Numbered from the stretch's first letter, positions 50,163 to 59,861 are shown. The stretch: 62,682 nucleotides of DNA from Acidimicrobiia bacterium (GCA_035471805.1 DATIPS010000049.1:1-62682); one strand, 5' to 3'. Notes: generated from the letters alone by a model not told the origin. Numbers and translations are program-made.

Positions 50163-51098
50163 ATGAGCGGTCTCTTCTTCTTCCTGGTGGTAATGATCGG
50201 CGCCATCTCCAAACCGTTTGGCGGGTCACCCGGATACGGCGATGGGGACCGACCCCGGCCCGGATACGGCGATCTCGAACGCGTGCCGGTAGCGGATGAC
50301 TGGTTCGAGGTCCACATCGCCGCGCCCGGCGTCTTGGCGATTTCTGAACCGTTCCAGTGGCAGGAGGTGATCTCGTACCTGATCACGGGATCCGAGCGGG
50401 CTCTTCTCTTCGACACCGGCATGGGGATCGGCTCGATCAGCAGTGTCGTTCGAGAACTCACCTCCCTCCCCGTGACGGTGCTCAACTCGCACACGCATTT
50501 CGATCACATCGGCGGCAATGCGGAGTTCGGTCGAATACTGGCGATGGACACCGACTACACGAGGCGCAGCACGTCCGGTATCGCCAACGCCGACGTTCGC
50601 CGGGAAGTATCTCCGGGAGCTCTCATGCGGCCGCTGCCCAAGGGATTCGACCCCTCCACCTACTGCATCGCCCCGTTCGAGGTAACCGGGTACATCGCCG
50701 ACGGGCATCGAATCGACCTGGGGGACAGAGAGCTCGAAGTCGTGGGTGTTCCCGGACACACTCCGGACTCGATCGCCCTGCTCGAAACCGATTCCGGGTT
50801 CCTGTGGACCGGAGACACCTTCTATGAGGGGCCGATCTGGCTGTTCGTTCCGGAAACGGATCTGGCGGCCTACGAGGAGTCGCTGGAGCGGCTGGTCGGG
50901 CTCGTGCCGCGCCTGAGCACTCTGTTCCCGGCACACCAGGCGCCCAGGGCGAACCCCGGACGCCTCGAGGAGTTGCGCAATGCCCTCGCGCTGGTGAAGG
51001 GCGGCGAAACCCGGGGAGAGAGCACCGGGGACGGGCGCATCGAGTATCGCTTCGGAGCCTTCTCCCTGCTGATGGAGGAGTCCGGCCCGACCGGGTGA
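50163..51098 (+). CDS. metallo-beta-lactamase fold hydrolase, possibly membrane-anchored
   Basis: This 311-residue protein has the zinc motif LNSHTHFDHIGGN (about 115-127), VVGVPGHTPDSIALL and FLWTGDTFYEGP. The first 20 residues (SGLFFFLVVMIGAISKPF) are hydrophobic and may anchor it. A short internal duplication, PGYGDGDRPRPGYGD, follows. The start at the ATG at 50163 is chosen because the upstream codons overlap the previous gene out of frame. Substrate unknown. It is convergent with the Nfu-domain gene. Confidence 0.8.
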   Translation: MSGLFFFLVVMIGAISKPFGGSPGYGDGDRPRPGYGDLERVPVADDWFEVHIAAPGVLAISEPFQWQEVISYLITGSERALLFDTGMGIGSISSVVRELTSLPVTVLNSHTHFDHIGGNAEFGRILAMDTDYTRRSTSGIANADVRREVSPGALMRPLPKGFDPSTYCIAPFEVTGYIADGHRIDLGDRELEVVGVPGHTPDSIALLETDSGFLWTGDTFYEGPIWLFVPETDLAAYEESLERLVGLVPRLSTLFPAHQAPRANPGRLEELRNALALVKGGETRGESTGDGRIEYRFGAFSLLMEESGPTG

Positions 51099-51126
51099 TC
51101 CGGCGTCCTGCCGGCGCCTCCGCCGG

Positions 51127-51384
51127 TTACCCGGGGAACTCAGCCTCTAGGATCGCCTGGGCGGCCGGAGCGATGGTTCCCCAGTCGGCTTCCGGCGTCT
51201 TGGTCAAAGTAACGAAATCGGCGGTCATGAAGACACTCGTCACGCCTTCGAGTCGGAAAACAGCAATGGCAACAGGATCGTCGGTTTCCTGGCTGGGAAC
51301 GAATGTCTTCGGCCCGCCTACGTCCACGCCTACGGTGAACTTGAGGGCATTCGGGTTGGGTGTGTTGTCGATTCGAACCGGCAT
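51127..51384 (-). CDS. stand-alone Nfu N-terminal domain protein
   Basis: This 85-residue protein matches only the N-terminal domain of Nfu scaffold proteins: TPNPNALKFTVGVDVG, PVAIAVFRLEGVTSVFMTADFVTLTK and DWGTIAPAAQAILEAEF. The C-terminal CxxC domain that binds the Fe-S cluster is missing. Such N-domain proteins are found as single genes in some bacteria. It may regulate or dock to a carrier elsewhere. It is divergent from hyuA. Confidence 0.85.
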   Translation of the reverse strand: MPVRIDNTPNPNALKFTVGVDVGGPKTFVPSQETDDPVAIAVFRLEGVTSVFMTADFVTLTKTPEADWGTIAPAAQAILEAEFPG

Positions 51385-51426
51385 GGTTGTTGATCCTTCC
51401 TACCGTCCTGAGAGTAGTGAAGCATC

Positions 51427-53400
51427 GTGACACTCGGCGTCGATGTTGGAGGCACGTTCACCGATCTCGCCTGGTGGGATGGGGCGCAGCTCCGGGTCGG
51501 CAAGACTTCGTCGACGCGGGACCAGTCGGAAGGTGTAGTTGCCGGTGCCCTCGGACTCACAGAGGGACGCCCGGTGCAGGCCCTGCTGCACGGAACGACG
51601 GTTGCGACCAACACGCTCCTCGAACGGAAGGGAGCACGTACTGCACTGGTTGCCACCGAAGGGTTCACAGACGTGATCGAGATCGGACGGCAGGAGCGGC
51701 CGTCGCTCTATGACAGCTTCGTCGATCGGTCCGAACCGCTGGTTGAGAAACGACTCCGGTTCGGCGCGGCGGAACGGTCTTCTTTCGATGCCGGATCCGG
51801 CGTTCGCCTCTCCAACCTCGGTGGGTTGATTGAGGCGCTGGCGACCGCCCGCCCGGAGGCCGTTGCCGTTTCCCTGCTGTTCGGGTTCGCCGATCCGGAT
51901 AACGAGTCGCTGATTCGCGCGGCCATCTCGGCCGCAATGCCCGACGTGCCCGTATCGATCAGCAGTGAGGTGGTCGGCGAGCTGCGTGAGTACGAAAGAA
52001 CCTCCACGACGATCCTCAACGCCTACTTGACGCCGGTGATGGCGGGATACCTGCGGAGTCTGGTGGAGAGGGCGGCCGTCGCCGGTCTCCCGCCCGACAT
52101 CCTGGTGATGCGGTCGTCGGGCGGGTTGATGGACATCGGCACCGCCGGGCGGCTTCCGGCCGCCGCACTGCTCTCGGGCCCGGCCGGAGGCGTCGTTGCC
52201 TCAGCCGCTCTGGGAGAAGCACTCGGATACGGCCGGCTCGTCTCGTTCGATATGGGGGGCACCTCCACCGATGTGTGCCGGATCGAAAGAGGCCGTCCGG
52301 AAGTCTCGTACGAGCGAGCCATCGACGGATACCCGTGCCGGATGCCGTCCGTCGCGGTGCACACGGTCGGGGCAGGCGGAGGCAGTGTCGGCTGGATCGA
52401 TCCGGGAGGGGCACTTCGGGTCGGGCCACGCAGTTCGGGGGCCATTCCCGGTCCTGCATCCTACGACCGCGGCGGAGTCGAAGCCGCAGTCACCGACGCG
52501 AATCTGGCGCTGGGCCGAATCGGGTCCGAGGTGCGCCTCGCCGGATCGGTTCCCCTGCGGGAGGATCTGGCGCGGGCGGCACTCGACCGGCTCGGCGCGG
52601 CAGTGGGCCTCGGGCATCGTGAGACGGCGCTCGGGATGCTCGAGGTGGTTGAGGCCCACATGGTCCGGGCCATCCGGGCCGTATCGGTCGAACAAGGCGC
52701 CGATCCCCGGGACGCGGCTCTGGTCGCCTTCGGCGGGGCAGGCGGCCTTCACGCGACGGCACTGGCCAAGAGTCTCGAGATGGCGGGCGTGATCGTCCCC
52801 CCGTTTGCCGGGGTGTTCTCCGCGTTCGGCCTCCTCCTCAGCCCGCCCCGACACGACGCGGCGCGCAGCGTGCTGCTGCGGTCGGGTGAACGGCTCGATG
52901 AGCTCGTGAAGTCCCTGGCCGGGGATGCCGTCGATACGTATCGTGCCGAGACGGGTCGGGGCCCGGATCAGGTCCGCCTCGTTGCCGACGTCCGCTATCT
53001 GGGTCAGGCTCATGAGACCTCCGTTCCGTACGAGGCGGGGGAAGGCTGGGACGCTCTCGCCGGACGCTTTCACGCCGCCCACCACGATCGCAACGGCTTC
53101 GCCCGCCCGGAGGACCCGGTGGAGGTGGTCACGTTGAGAGCAGAGGCAGTCGGGTCTCCTGCCATGTCATGGAACGATCTCCCGGAGTTTCGACCCGAAG
53201 GGGAGGCGGACCGGGGGACCCGGGAGATCGTTTCCTCAGACGGGCCCTTGCCGGCTTCTGTTTGGTGGCGAGGCGGCCTGCGTCCCGGCCGCCAGGTCGT
53301 CGGTCCGGCGATCATCGAGGAAGCAGAGGCGACCACCTATCTCGGCCCCGGGGAGCGGGCGGTCGTGTCCGAGTCGGGAGCTCTCGAGGTGTCGTGGTGA
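51427..53400 (+). CDS. hyuA: hydantoinase/oxoprolinase A subunit
   Basis: This 657-residue subunit belongs to the HyuA family, which pairs with HyuB to open cyclic amides (N-methylhydantoin, 5-oxoproline) or to carboxylate ketones with ATP. LGVDVGGTFTDLAWWDG (N-terminal ATP-binding loop), LLHGTTVATNTLLERKGART, SSGGLMDIGTAGRLPAAALL, SFDMGGTSTDVCRIERG and FGGAGGLHATALAKSL are family motifs. It is first in hyuA-hyuB-SnoaL, with overlapping starts. The substrate cannot be told from sequence. Confidence 0.92.
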   Translation: MTLGVDVGGTFTDLAWWDGAQLRVGKTSSTRDQSEGVVAGALGLTEGRPVQALLHGTTVATNTLLERKGARTALVATEGFTDVIEIGRQERPSLYDSFVDRSEPLVEKRLRFGAAERSSFDAGSGVRLSNLGGLIEALATARPEAVAVSLLFGFADPDNESLIRAAISAAMPDVPVSISSEVVGELREYERTSTTILNAYLTPVMAGYLRSLVERAAVAGLPPDILVMRSSGGLMDIGTAGRLPAAALLSGPAGGVVASAALGEALGYGRLVSFDMGGTSTDVCRIERGRPEVSYERAIDGYPCRMPSVAVHTVGAGGGSVGWIDPGGALRVGPRSSGAIPGPASYDRGGVEAAVTDANLALGRIGSEVRLAGSVPLREDLARAALDRLGAAVGLGHRETALGMLEVVEAHMVRAIRAVSVEQGADPRDAALVAFGGAGGLHATALAKSLEMAGVIVPPFAGVFSAFGLLLSPPRHDAARSVLLRSGERLDELVKSLAGDAVDTYRAETGRGPDQVRLVADVRYLGQAHETSVPYEAGEGWDALAGRFHAAHHDRNGFARPEDPVEVVTLRAEAVGSPAMSWNDLPEFRPEGEADRGTREIVSSDGPLPASVWWRGGLRPGRQVVGPAIIEEAEATTYLGPGERAVVSESGALEVSW

Positions 53401-54944
53401 TCTCGATCAGTCCGATCGCCCTGGAAGTTGCGAGAAACCAGTTCGCATCGATTGCCGACGAAATGGGGATGGTGCTGCGCCGGACCTCGTACTCGCCGAA
53501 TATCAAGGAGCGAGCCGACTGTTCCGCGGCCGTGTTTGTTGCGTCGGGTGAAATGCTCGCCCAGGCCGAGCACATTCCCGTGCATCTCGGCTCGATGCCG
53601 GCGTCGGTTGCCGCGGTCCTCGACCGGTTCGGCGACGGAGTGGAGCCGGACACACAGTACGCGGTGAATGACCCCTTCTTCGGAGGTACCCACCTCAACG
53701 ATCTGACGCTCGTCCGCCCGGTGTTCGCCGGTGGGCGCATGGTCGCCTGGGTCGCCAATAGAGCCCATCACGCTGATGTGGGAGGCGAGGCGCCGGGCTC
53801 CATGCCGGCACATGCCGTCCACGTCGATCAAGAAGGCCACCGGGTTCCACCGACGGTGGCGGTTCGCAACGGCGAGTGGGCGGCCGAGTTCGTCGAGCCG
53901 TTTCTGCGCGCCACCCGAACGCCGGCGGAGCGGCTTGGCGATCTGTCGGCCCAACTCGGTGCCAATGAAGTGGGGGCACGGCGCCTCCAGGCGCTGATTG
54001 TGAACGAAGGAATCGATTCCTACGACCGGCTCAGCTCGGCGCTGCTCGACTACGGCGAGCGGCGAATGAGAGCAGCGCTCGAGGCTCTCCCGGACGGCCG
54101 GTTCGAGTTCACCGATTCCATGGAATGGGGCTCTCGCGATCTTCCGATCAGTGTGGCAGTCCGGATCGACGGGGAGAGCCTCGAGGCCGACTTCTCCGGG
54201 ACCCACCCCCAAATCGACGGCAACATCAACGCGGTAGAAGCAGTCACCCGCAGTTGCCTGTACTACGCGGTGCGAGTGGCCACGGACCCAACGATCCCCG
54301 CCAACGGCGGCTGCTACCGGCCCTTGGATCTGAAGGTCGAGCCCGGATCTCTCGTGTCGGCCGAGTACCCCGCTGCCGTCGCAGCCGGGAATGTGGAGAC
54401 GAGCCAGCGAATCGCCGACGTTCTGCTGGGGTCACTCGCTCAGGCCGCCCCGGATCGAGTGCCGGCCGCCTCCCAAGGGACGATGAACAACGTCTTGATC
54501 GGATCAGACGAGTTCGCCTATTACGAGACTCTGGCCGGAGGGCAAGGCGGACGCCCCGGCAAACCAGGCCAGTCGGGAATCCACACCGGTATGACGAACA
54601 CCAAGAACACCCCGATCGAGTCCCTCGAAACCCACTACCCCTTCCGGGTCGTCCGCTACGGCCTGCGCCGCGGCAGCGGCGGTGCCGGAGCATTCCCGGG
54701 CGGCGAGGGAATCGAGCGAGAGATCGAGTTCGCGACCCCGGCGACCGTCTCGCTCATGGGTGAGCGGAGGCGCAACGCCCCGTGGGGACTGGCCGGCGGT
54801 GGCCCGGGAGCGACCGGCGAGGACTGGGTGATCCGCGCCGGGCGAACCCCCGAACGCGTGCCCGGGAAATCGACGTTCGAGGTCGCCGCAGGCGACCGGT
54901 TGCTGGTGCGGACACCGGGCGGGGGAGGTTGGGGGGTTGAATGA
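53397..54944 (+). CDS. hyuB: hydantoinase/oxoprolinase B subunit
   Basis: This 515-residue partner of HyuA has DEMGMVLRRTSYSPNIKERADCS, VNDPFFGGTHLNDLTLVRPV, RAHHADVGGEAPGSMP, NGGCYRPLDLKVEPGSLV and LETHYPFRVVRYGLRRGSGG, all typical of HyuB. The GTG at 53397 overlaps the hyuA stop by 4 bp. The frame is open upstream within hyuA, but that part is not similar to HyuB. Confidence 0.92.
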   Translation: MISISPIALEVARNQFASIADEMGMVLRRTSYSPNIKERADCSAAVFVASGEMLAQAEHIPVHLGSMPASVAAVLDRFGDGVEPDTQYAVNDPFFGGTHLNDLTLVRPVFAGGRMVAWVANRAHHADVGGEAPGSMPAHAVHVDQEGHRVPPTVAVRNGEWAAEFVEPFLRATRTPAERLGDLSAQLGANEVGARRLQALIVNEGIDSYDRLSSALLDYGERRMRAALEALPDGRFEFTDSMEWGSRDLPISVAVRIDGESLEADFSGTHPQIDGNINAVEAVTRSCLYYAVRVATDPTIPANGGCYRPLDLKVEPGSLVSAEYPAAVAAGNVETSQRIADVLLGSLAQAAPDRVPAASQGTMNNVLIGSDEFAYYETLAGGQGGRPGKPGQSGIHTGMTNTKNTPIESLETHYPFRVVRYGLRRGSGGAGAFPGGEGIEREIEFATPATVSLMGERRRNAPWGLAGGGPGATGEDWVIRAGRTPERVPGKSTFEVAAGDRLLVRTPGGGGWGVE

Positions 54945-55354
54945 AACCGCGTGATGCAGCCCGCCGCTGGGCCGAGGTCTGGCACCGCTCGTGGGAGGCT
55001 CTCGACCCGGAGCCGGTCGTCGCTCTCTACCGCGAGGATGCTCTTCTTTCCACCGCCCCTTTTCGTGAGCCGTTCAAAGGACGGTCTGGAGTCCGGAGCT
55101 ATGTGACCGGGGTGTTCGGGGAGGAGGAAGAGCCCGATGTTCACATGGGAGTCCCGGTGGTCGACGGAGACTCTGCCGCCGTCCCGTGGTGGGCGGCCCT
55201 GGGCGAAGAAGGACACCACGTGACCATTGCCGGGGTTTCCGTCCTTCGCTTCGATGCCAGGGGACTCGTTGCCGAGCAGTGGGATTCGTGGAACGTCACC
55301 GACGGGCTTCTCGATCCACCGGAGAGCTGGGGACCGTTCGCCGGCGGGCGGTAG
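54941..55354 (+). CDS. SnoaL-like NTF2-fold protein
   Basis: This 137-residue small protein begins in the last codon of hyuB (ATGA) and is clearly part of that operon. AEVWHRSWEALDPEPVVALYREDALLSTAPF, GRSGVRSYVTGVF and GLVAEQWDSWNVTDG follow the SnoaL/NTF2-like pattern, a cone fold used by many small enzymes. A role in processing the hydantoinase product is possible but not shown. Polyketide-type function is not implied. Confidence 0.75.
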   Translation: MKPRDAARRWAEVWHRSWEALDPEPVVALYREDALLSTAPFREPFKGRSGVRSYVTGVFGEEEEPDVHMGVPVVDGDSAAVPWWAALGEEGHHVTIAGVSVLRFDARGLVAEQWDSWNVTDGLLDPPESWGPFAGGR

Positions 55355-55459
55355 GGAAGCAGGGGAGAGGGCGGAAGACGTCCGCGGTTCGGGAGTAGCG
55401 TGTCCCGCTCCCCGGCCCCACTCCGCGCGTTGCCCCTCAGTTGGGTAACCTGCCTAGGC

Positions 55460-56875
55460 ATGACGCTCACCGCCGAATTGCGCGATCTTCTCGGCCACGA
55501 CCGGGTGCTCACAGAGCCGCTCGAACGCTGGGTTTACGGCATCGATTCCGGCGTGGTCCGCGGTGATGCGCAGCTCGTAGCGTTCCCCGAGACCACGGCC
55601 GAAGTGGCTTCGATAGTGCGCCTGGCCCGGCATTACAGGATGCCGATCGTGGCGAGAGGCGCAGGCACCGGCCTGGCCGGAGGGGCCATTCCCACCCAAC
55701 CCGGCCTGGTAGTGGTGCTGACCAAGATGAACTCGGTCGAGATCGACGTCGAGAACGCGGCGGCCTGGGTGGGTCCCGGGGTGATCAACCTGGATCTCTC
55801 CAAACAGACGGAACCGCTCGGATTTCACTTCGCCCCCGACCCGTCTTCGCAATCCGCATGCACGATCGGCGGCAACATCGCCAACAACTCGGGCGGACCC
55901 CACTGCCTGGCGGAAGGATCGACGGTCGGGCACGTGCTCGCCGTGGAGATGGTCACGGCCGACGGGGACATCATCATGCTGGGCGGCCCGGCTCCCGACC
56001 CGCTGGGACTCGATCTGCGCGGTGTGGTAGTCGGATCTGAAGGCACCCTCGGAATCATCACGAAAGCGCTGGTGCGTCTCACGCCGAATCCGCCCGATGT
56101 GCGAACCCTGCTCACGGCCTTCTCCCGGGTGGAAGATGCCGCTGCCACCGTGTCGGGCGTCATCGCCCGCGGGGTCGTCCCGGCTGCCCTGGAGATGATG
56201 GATCAACGCATGACCGAGGCGGTGGAGCGATTCGTGAGCGCCGGATTCCCGACCGACGCCGCCGCCGTCCTGCTCGCCGAGGTCGTCGGGCTTACGGCTG
56301 CCGTCGATGCCGAAGCCGCCATCATCGAAGAGGTCGCCGGAGAGAACAACGCCACGACTCTGCGCGTTGCCGCCGATGGGGCGGAGCGGGCGAAACTGTG
56401 GCTGGGCCGCAAGTCCGCTTTCGGCGCCGTCGCTCAAGCTGCACCCGATTACTACCTCCACGACACCGTCGTGCCCCGCACCAAGCTCGTCGAGACAATG
56501 ACCCGCGTATATGAGATCGCCGACCGGCACGGGATCATGATGCTGAACGTCTTCCACGCCGGTGACGGCAACCTGCATCCCCTGATGGCGTTCGACTCTG
56601 CCGAGGAGGGGATGCTCGACCGGGTCAAGGCTGCTGCCCGCGAGCTGGTCGAGGTCTGCGTGGCAGTCGGCGGCTCTCTCTCGGGGGAGCACGGCATAGG
56701 CATCGAGAAGCGCGAGTTGATGACCCTCGTCTTCAGCGAAGCCGACCTGGATGCGCAGGCGCGCGTCCGCGAATCGTTCGACCCGGATGCGGTGTTCAAT
56801 CCCGACAAGGTTCTGCCGGCCGGCTCCCGCTGCTTCGATCTGGGCAGGCCGCCCCTCGAAGGGATGTGGGTGTGA
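55460..56875 (+). CDS. glcD: glycolate oxidase FAD-binding subunit GlcD
   Basis: This 471-residue FAD enzyme oxidises glycolate or D-lactate with GlcE and GlcF. The PCMH FAD domain is marked by MPIVARGAGTGLAGGAIPT and SQSACTIGGNIANNSGGPH, VVGSEGTLGIITKALVRL follows, and the C-terminal cap carries FHAGDGNLHPLMAF and LSGEHGIGIEKRE (catalytic His). The start at the ATG at 55460 (M-T-L-T-A-E-L-R) is preferred to the GTG at 55400. First gene of glcD-glcE-glcF. Confidence 0.93.
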   Translation: MTLTAELRDLLGHDRVLTEPLERWVYGIDSGVVRGDAQLVAFPETTAEVASIVRLARHYRMPIVARGAGTGLAGGAIPTQPGLVVVLTKMNSVEIDVENAAAWVGPGVINLDLSKQTEPLGFHFAPDPSSQSACTIGGNIANNSGGPHCLAEGSTVGHVLAVEMVTADGDIIMLGGPAPDPLGLDLRGVVVGSEGTLGIITKALVRLTPNPPDVRTLLTAFSRVEDAAATVSGVIARGVVPAALEMMDQRMTEAVERFVSAGFPTDAAAVLLAEVVGLTAAVDAEAAIIEEVAGENNATTLRVAADGAERAKLWLGRKSAFGAVAQAAPDYYLHDTVVPRTKLVETMTRVYEIADRHGIMMLNVFHAGDGNLHPLMAFDSAEEGMLDRVKAAARELVEVCVAVGGSLSGEHGIGIEKRELMTLVFSEADLDAQARVRESFDPDAVFNPDKVLPAGSRCFDLGRPPLEGMWV

Positions 56876-57981
56876 CCTCCGTCCGTTCCGCTCTCGACGG
56901 TTTGCCGGGTCAGGTGGCACCGATCACCGGAGCTCCCCAGGCTGATGCGACGGTTGCCCCGGCGTCCATCGAAGACGTCGAAACGATTCTCGACACCGCC
57001 AGCGAACACCATCTGCGGACGCTCGTGTGGGGTGGAGGAACCCACCAGGGCTACGGGGGACGACTCGACCCGGTGGTGGTTCTGTCGACCGCCGGTCTGG
57101 ATCGGATCGTCGACTTCCAGCCTGAGGACCTCACCGTCACCGTGGAAGCGGGTGTCCGCGTGGTCGATCTGGAGGCGCAGCTGGCGGAGCAGGGATTGAC
57201 GGCCGCCTTGCCGGAGAGGCCCGGCGAGGCAACGGTCGGAGGGGTAGTGGCCGCCGGCATCAGCGGGTGGAGGCGTGCCCGGTACGGGCCCACCCGCGAG
57301 CGTCTGCTCGAGGTGGTCCTGGTCACCGGTGACGGCAGGAGGGTTCGGGGCGGAGGACGGGTGGTCAAGAACGTGACCGGTTTCGATATTCCCCGGCTGG
57401 TGACCGGCTCTTTCGGTTCGCTCGGGGTCATCGTCCAGGTCTGCCTCAAGCTGTGGCCGTTGCCTTCCGCCCGGGGGACCGTCACGGTGGCCGACGGCGA
57501 CGGAGCACTGGCCGCCGCATACCGCCCGCAGGCCGTGGTCGAGTGCGACGGATCCACCCGGGTCTTCCTGGGCGGCACGCCGGAGGAGGTCGAGGGTCAG
57601 GCGGCGGCGATCGGCAGCCCGGCGGCCGAGGGATGGGACTGGCCGGGAGACCTCGACGGCGAAGTCCGCTGGTCGCTGCGGGTGCCGCCGTCCGAGCTGC
57701 GTACCGCGATCAACGACGTGCGGGCCGACTACGCATATCAGGCAGCCCTGGGAGTCGGAGAACTGGTCATCGGCGGACCCGACGGCGAGGTCGGCCCGCT
57801 GCGCAAGTGGGCCGAGTCGCACGGGGGCGCGCTGGTACTCGTCGCCGGCCCTCCCGAGCTCTACGCCCGGATCGACCCGTGGGGTACGCCTCCGGCCTCC
57901 CTGTCGCTGCAGAAACGAATCGTGCAACGGTTCGATCCGGTCCGGATCCTCAACCCCGGCCGCCTCCCGGGAGGTATCTGA
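56872..57981 (+). CDS. glcE: glycolate oxidase subunit GlcE
   Basis: This 369-residue FAD-binding subunit has VWGGGTHQGYGGRLDP, ERPGEATVGGVVAAGISGWR and VVKNVTGFDIPRLVTGSFG, the reduced PCMH motifs of GlcE. C-terminal FDPVRILNPGRLPGG is typical. GTG starts exist at 56866 and 56872. The latter overlaps the glcD stop (GTGA) and is preferred. The stop overlaps the glcF ATG by one base. Confidence 0.9.
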   Translation: MTSVRSALDGLPGQVAPITGAPQADATVAPASIEDVETILDTASEHHLRTLVWGGGTHQGYGGRLDPVVVLSTAGLDRIVDFQPEDLTVTVEAGVRVVDLEAQLAEQGLTAALPERPGEATVGGVVAAGISGWRRARYGPTRERLLEVVLVTGDGRRVRGGGRVVKNVTGFDIPRLVTGSFGSLGVIVQVCLKLWPLPSARGTVTVADGDGALAAAYRPQAVVECDGSTRVFLGGTPEEVEGQAAAIGSPAAEGWDWPGDLDGEVRWSLRVPPSELRTAINDVRADYAYQAALGVGELVIGGPDGEVGPLRKWAESHGGALVLVAGPPELYARIDPWGTPPASLSLQKRIVQRFDPVRILNPGRLPGGI

Positions 57982-59219
57982 TGGGCTGGGCCACCGCCGA
58001 CGCCCCGACGAGATCTGAGCTGGCCGCCTGTATCCAGTGCGGGCTCTGTCTCCCGACTTGCCCGACGTTCCGACTGACGGGCATGGAGTCGGCTTCGCCG
58101 CGGGGCCGGTTGCTGATGATGAGCGCAGTGGCCGAAGGTCACGCCGAAGTCAACGACGTTTTCGATGATCTGATGGGGTTTTGTCTGCAATGCCGGGCTT
58201 GTGAGGTCGTGTGCCCTTCATTGGTTCCGTTCGGACGTGCCATGGAGGGCGCCCGGATCGAGATTGCCGCGCAACTGGCTTCCCCCGTTCGCAGGTTCCG
58301 TCGATTCATTACCGGGAGGTGGATAGGGACTCCCTGGTTCATGCGGGTGGTCACCCGGATCACCCGGCTCGTCCAGCGCAGCGTGCCCGCCCGGTTTCTT
58401 CCCCCACAGGTTCGAACCTCGATCGGCGGGTTGCGCCGGTTGCCGAAGCGTCCGGCATCCTCCATCGGGTCATCCTTCACCCCGCTCGGACCGACCGGCG
58501 GAGGTGTGGCTGCCGTGTTGGCGGGGTGCGTGATGGACCCGTGGTTCGGTGACGTGCACGCGGCCACGGTGGAAGTCCTGCGCAGGTCCGGGTACAGGGT
58601 GGTCGTTCCGGACGGCCAAACGTGCTGCGGCGCTCTCGCCGCTCACGACGGCGACGCCCAGGGGACAAGACGTCTGGCAAAGCGGAACCTCGCCGCCTTC
58701 GCCTCTGCCGATCTGATCGTGACCGACGCCGCCGGTTGCGGAGCCCATCTCAAGGAGTACGGCAACTGGGTCGGGGATGCGGGAGGAAGGCTCGCTTCGA
58801 AGGTCAAGGACGTGACGGAGGTCGTCGCTGCGGCAATCGCCGACGGGCGCCTACCCCGACTGGAGGTGCCCCGGGGAAAGGTGGCGATGCAGGATCCGTG
58901 CCACCTGCGACATGCCCAGCGCATCGTTGCCGAGCCGCGGGCGGTGGTTGCAGCAGCCGGATACGAACCCGTGGAAATCGACGAGGCCGGGATGTGCTGT
59001 GGAGCCGCCGGGATCTACAGCGTGCTGCATCCGAAGGCCTCGCGGGAACTCGGTCGGAAAAAGGCGGATCAAGTGCGGGCGTCGGGATCCACGCTGGTCG
59101 CCTCCGCCAACCCGGGTTGCGAGATGCAACTCCGCGGTCATCTCGGCGGTGCCTACCGCGTTGCACATCCCGTTGAGCTCTACTGGGAAGCGCTGCAAGC
59201 CGCCGACCCGACGCGGTAG
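57981..59219 (+). CDS. glcF: glycolate oxidase iron-sulfur subunit GlcF
   Basis: This 412-residue electron-transfer subunit has two 4Fe-4S motifs, CIQCGLCLPTCP (about 17-28) and CLQCRACEVVCP (about 68-79), and two CCG domains (GQTCCGALAAH and GMCCGAAGIYS) as in heterodisulfide-reductase-like subunits. It carries electrons from GlcD/E to the respiratory chain. The ATG at 57981 overlaps the glcE stop, and upstream codons of the open frame lie antiphase to glcE. Confidence 0.92.
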   Translation: MGWATADAPTRSELAACIQCGLCLPTCPTFRLTGMESASPRGRLLMMSAVAEGHAEVNDVFDDLMGFCLQCRACEVVCPSLVPFGRAMEGARIEIAAQLASPVRRFRRFITGRWIGTPWFMRVVTRITRLVQRSVPARFLPPQVRTSIGGLRRLPKRPASSIGSSFTPLGPTGGGVAAVLAGCVMDPWFGDVHAATVEVLRRSGYRVVVPDGQTCCGALAAHDGDAQGTRRLAKRNLAAFASADLIVTDAAGCGAHLKEYGNWVGDAGGRLASKVKDVTEVVAAAIADGRLPRLEVPRGKVAMQDPCHLRHAQRIVAEPRAVVAAAGYEPVEIDEAGMCCGAAGIYSVLHPKASRELGRKKADQVRASGSTLVASANPGCEMQLRGHLGGAYRVAHPVELYWEALQAADPTR

Positions 59220-59247
59220 GCTGGTCGCTCGCCGAAGAAGGCAGATC

Positions 59248-59856
59248 TTGACCGATACAGACTCTTCAACCGAGGTGCCGGCCCGGTCGCAACTGCGCCG
59301 TTTGCTGGGACTCGGTGCCCATACTCTGGGAACGAGCTTTGACGTGGGTCTGCTCGTTGTCGGGACCGCATTGGTTGGTTTGGCGGCGGCCGTCTTGCTG
59401 GACGGCTTCGACGTGGTCGAGATCGGGCTCACCGAGTCGACGGGCTCGATGCTCGGATCCGGCCTCGTGATCGCAGTGTTCGGCGCATTCGCGCTGGGAG
59501 TTGCCGTCGAGGGACCGATCGGCTACTCGACCCGCCGCCGGGGGACCTTCACCGATATCGAGGTAGCGATCGCCGGTGCGCTGGGTGCTCTCGTCACCGG
59601 TCTGGTCCTCTTTCTGATTGGCGGGTTCGCCGGGCAGTACGTGGATGAGTTGCCGCAGCCGTTCGACTTCGGCGTTACCGTGATTCGCAGCGCCGGTTCG
59701 GCCGGAATGACCTTCGCGCTCTTCCTGGGTGTTCCGGCTCTGTGGGGTGTTCGGGAACTGTGGGGCCACAACTCCTGGATCGAGGAGGTCGAACTACCGG
59801 TCTTCTACGCCATCTGGGCCACGGCGGCCGCCTTCTTCATCGCAGGAGCGATCTAG
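59248..59856 (+). CDS. polytopic membrane protein, function unknown
   Basis: The 202 residues have about five hydrophobic segments (about 30-55, 70-92, 105-130, 148-168, 180-200). No motif is recognised. It starts at a TTG at 59248 preceded by an AAGAAGG-type site, and lies 28 bp after glcF, so it may be the last gene of that operon. Codon use is like its neighbours. Confidence 0.7.
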   Translation: MTDTDSSTEVPARSQLRRLLGLGAHTLGTSFDVGLLVVGTALVGLAAAVLLDGFDVVEIGLTESTGSMLGSGLVIAVFGAFALGVAVEGPIGYSTRRRGTFTDIEVAIAGALGALVTGLVLFLIGGFAGQYVDELPQPFDFGVTVIRSAGSAGMTFALFLGVPALWGVRELWGHNSWIEEVELPVFYAIWATAAAFFIAGAI

Positions 59857-59861
59857 CCGGC

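Noticed and set aside
55454-57927. Two minus-strand frames of about 490 codons over glcD and glcE
   Set aside because: Both are antisense shadows of conserved genes.
58405-58425. T-loop-like GGTTCGAACC
   Set aside because: It is inside glcF and no cloverleaf forms around it.
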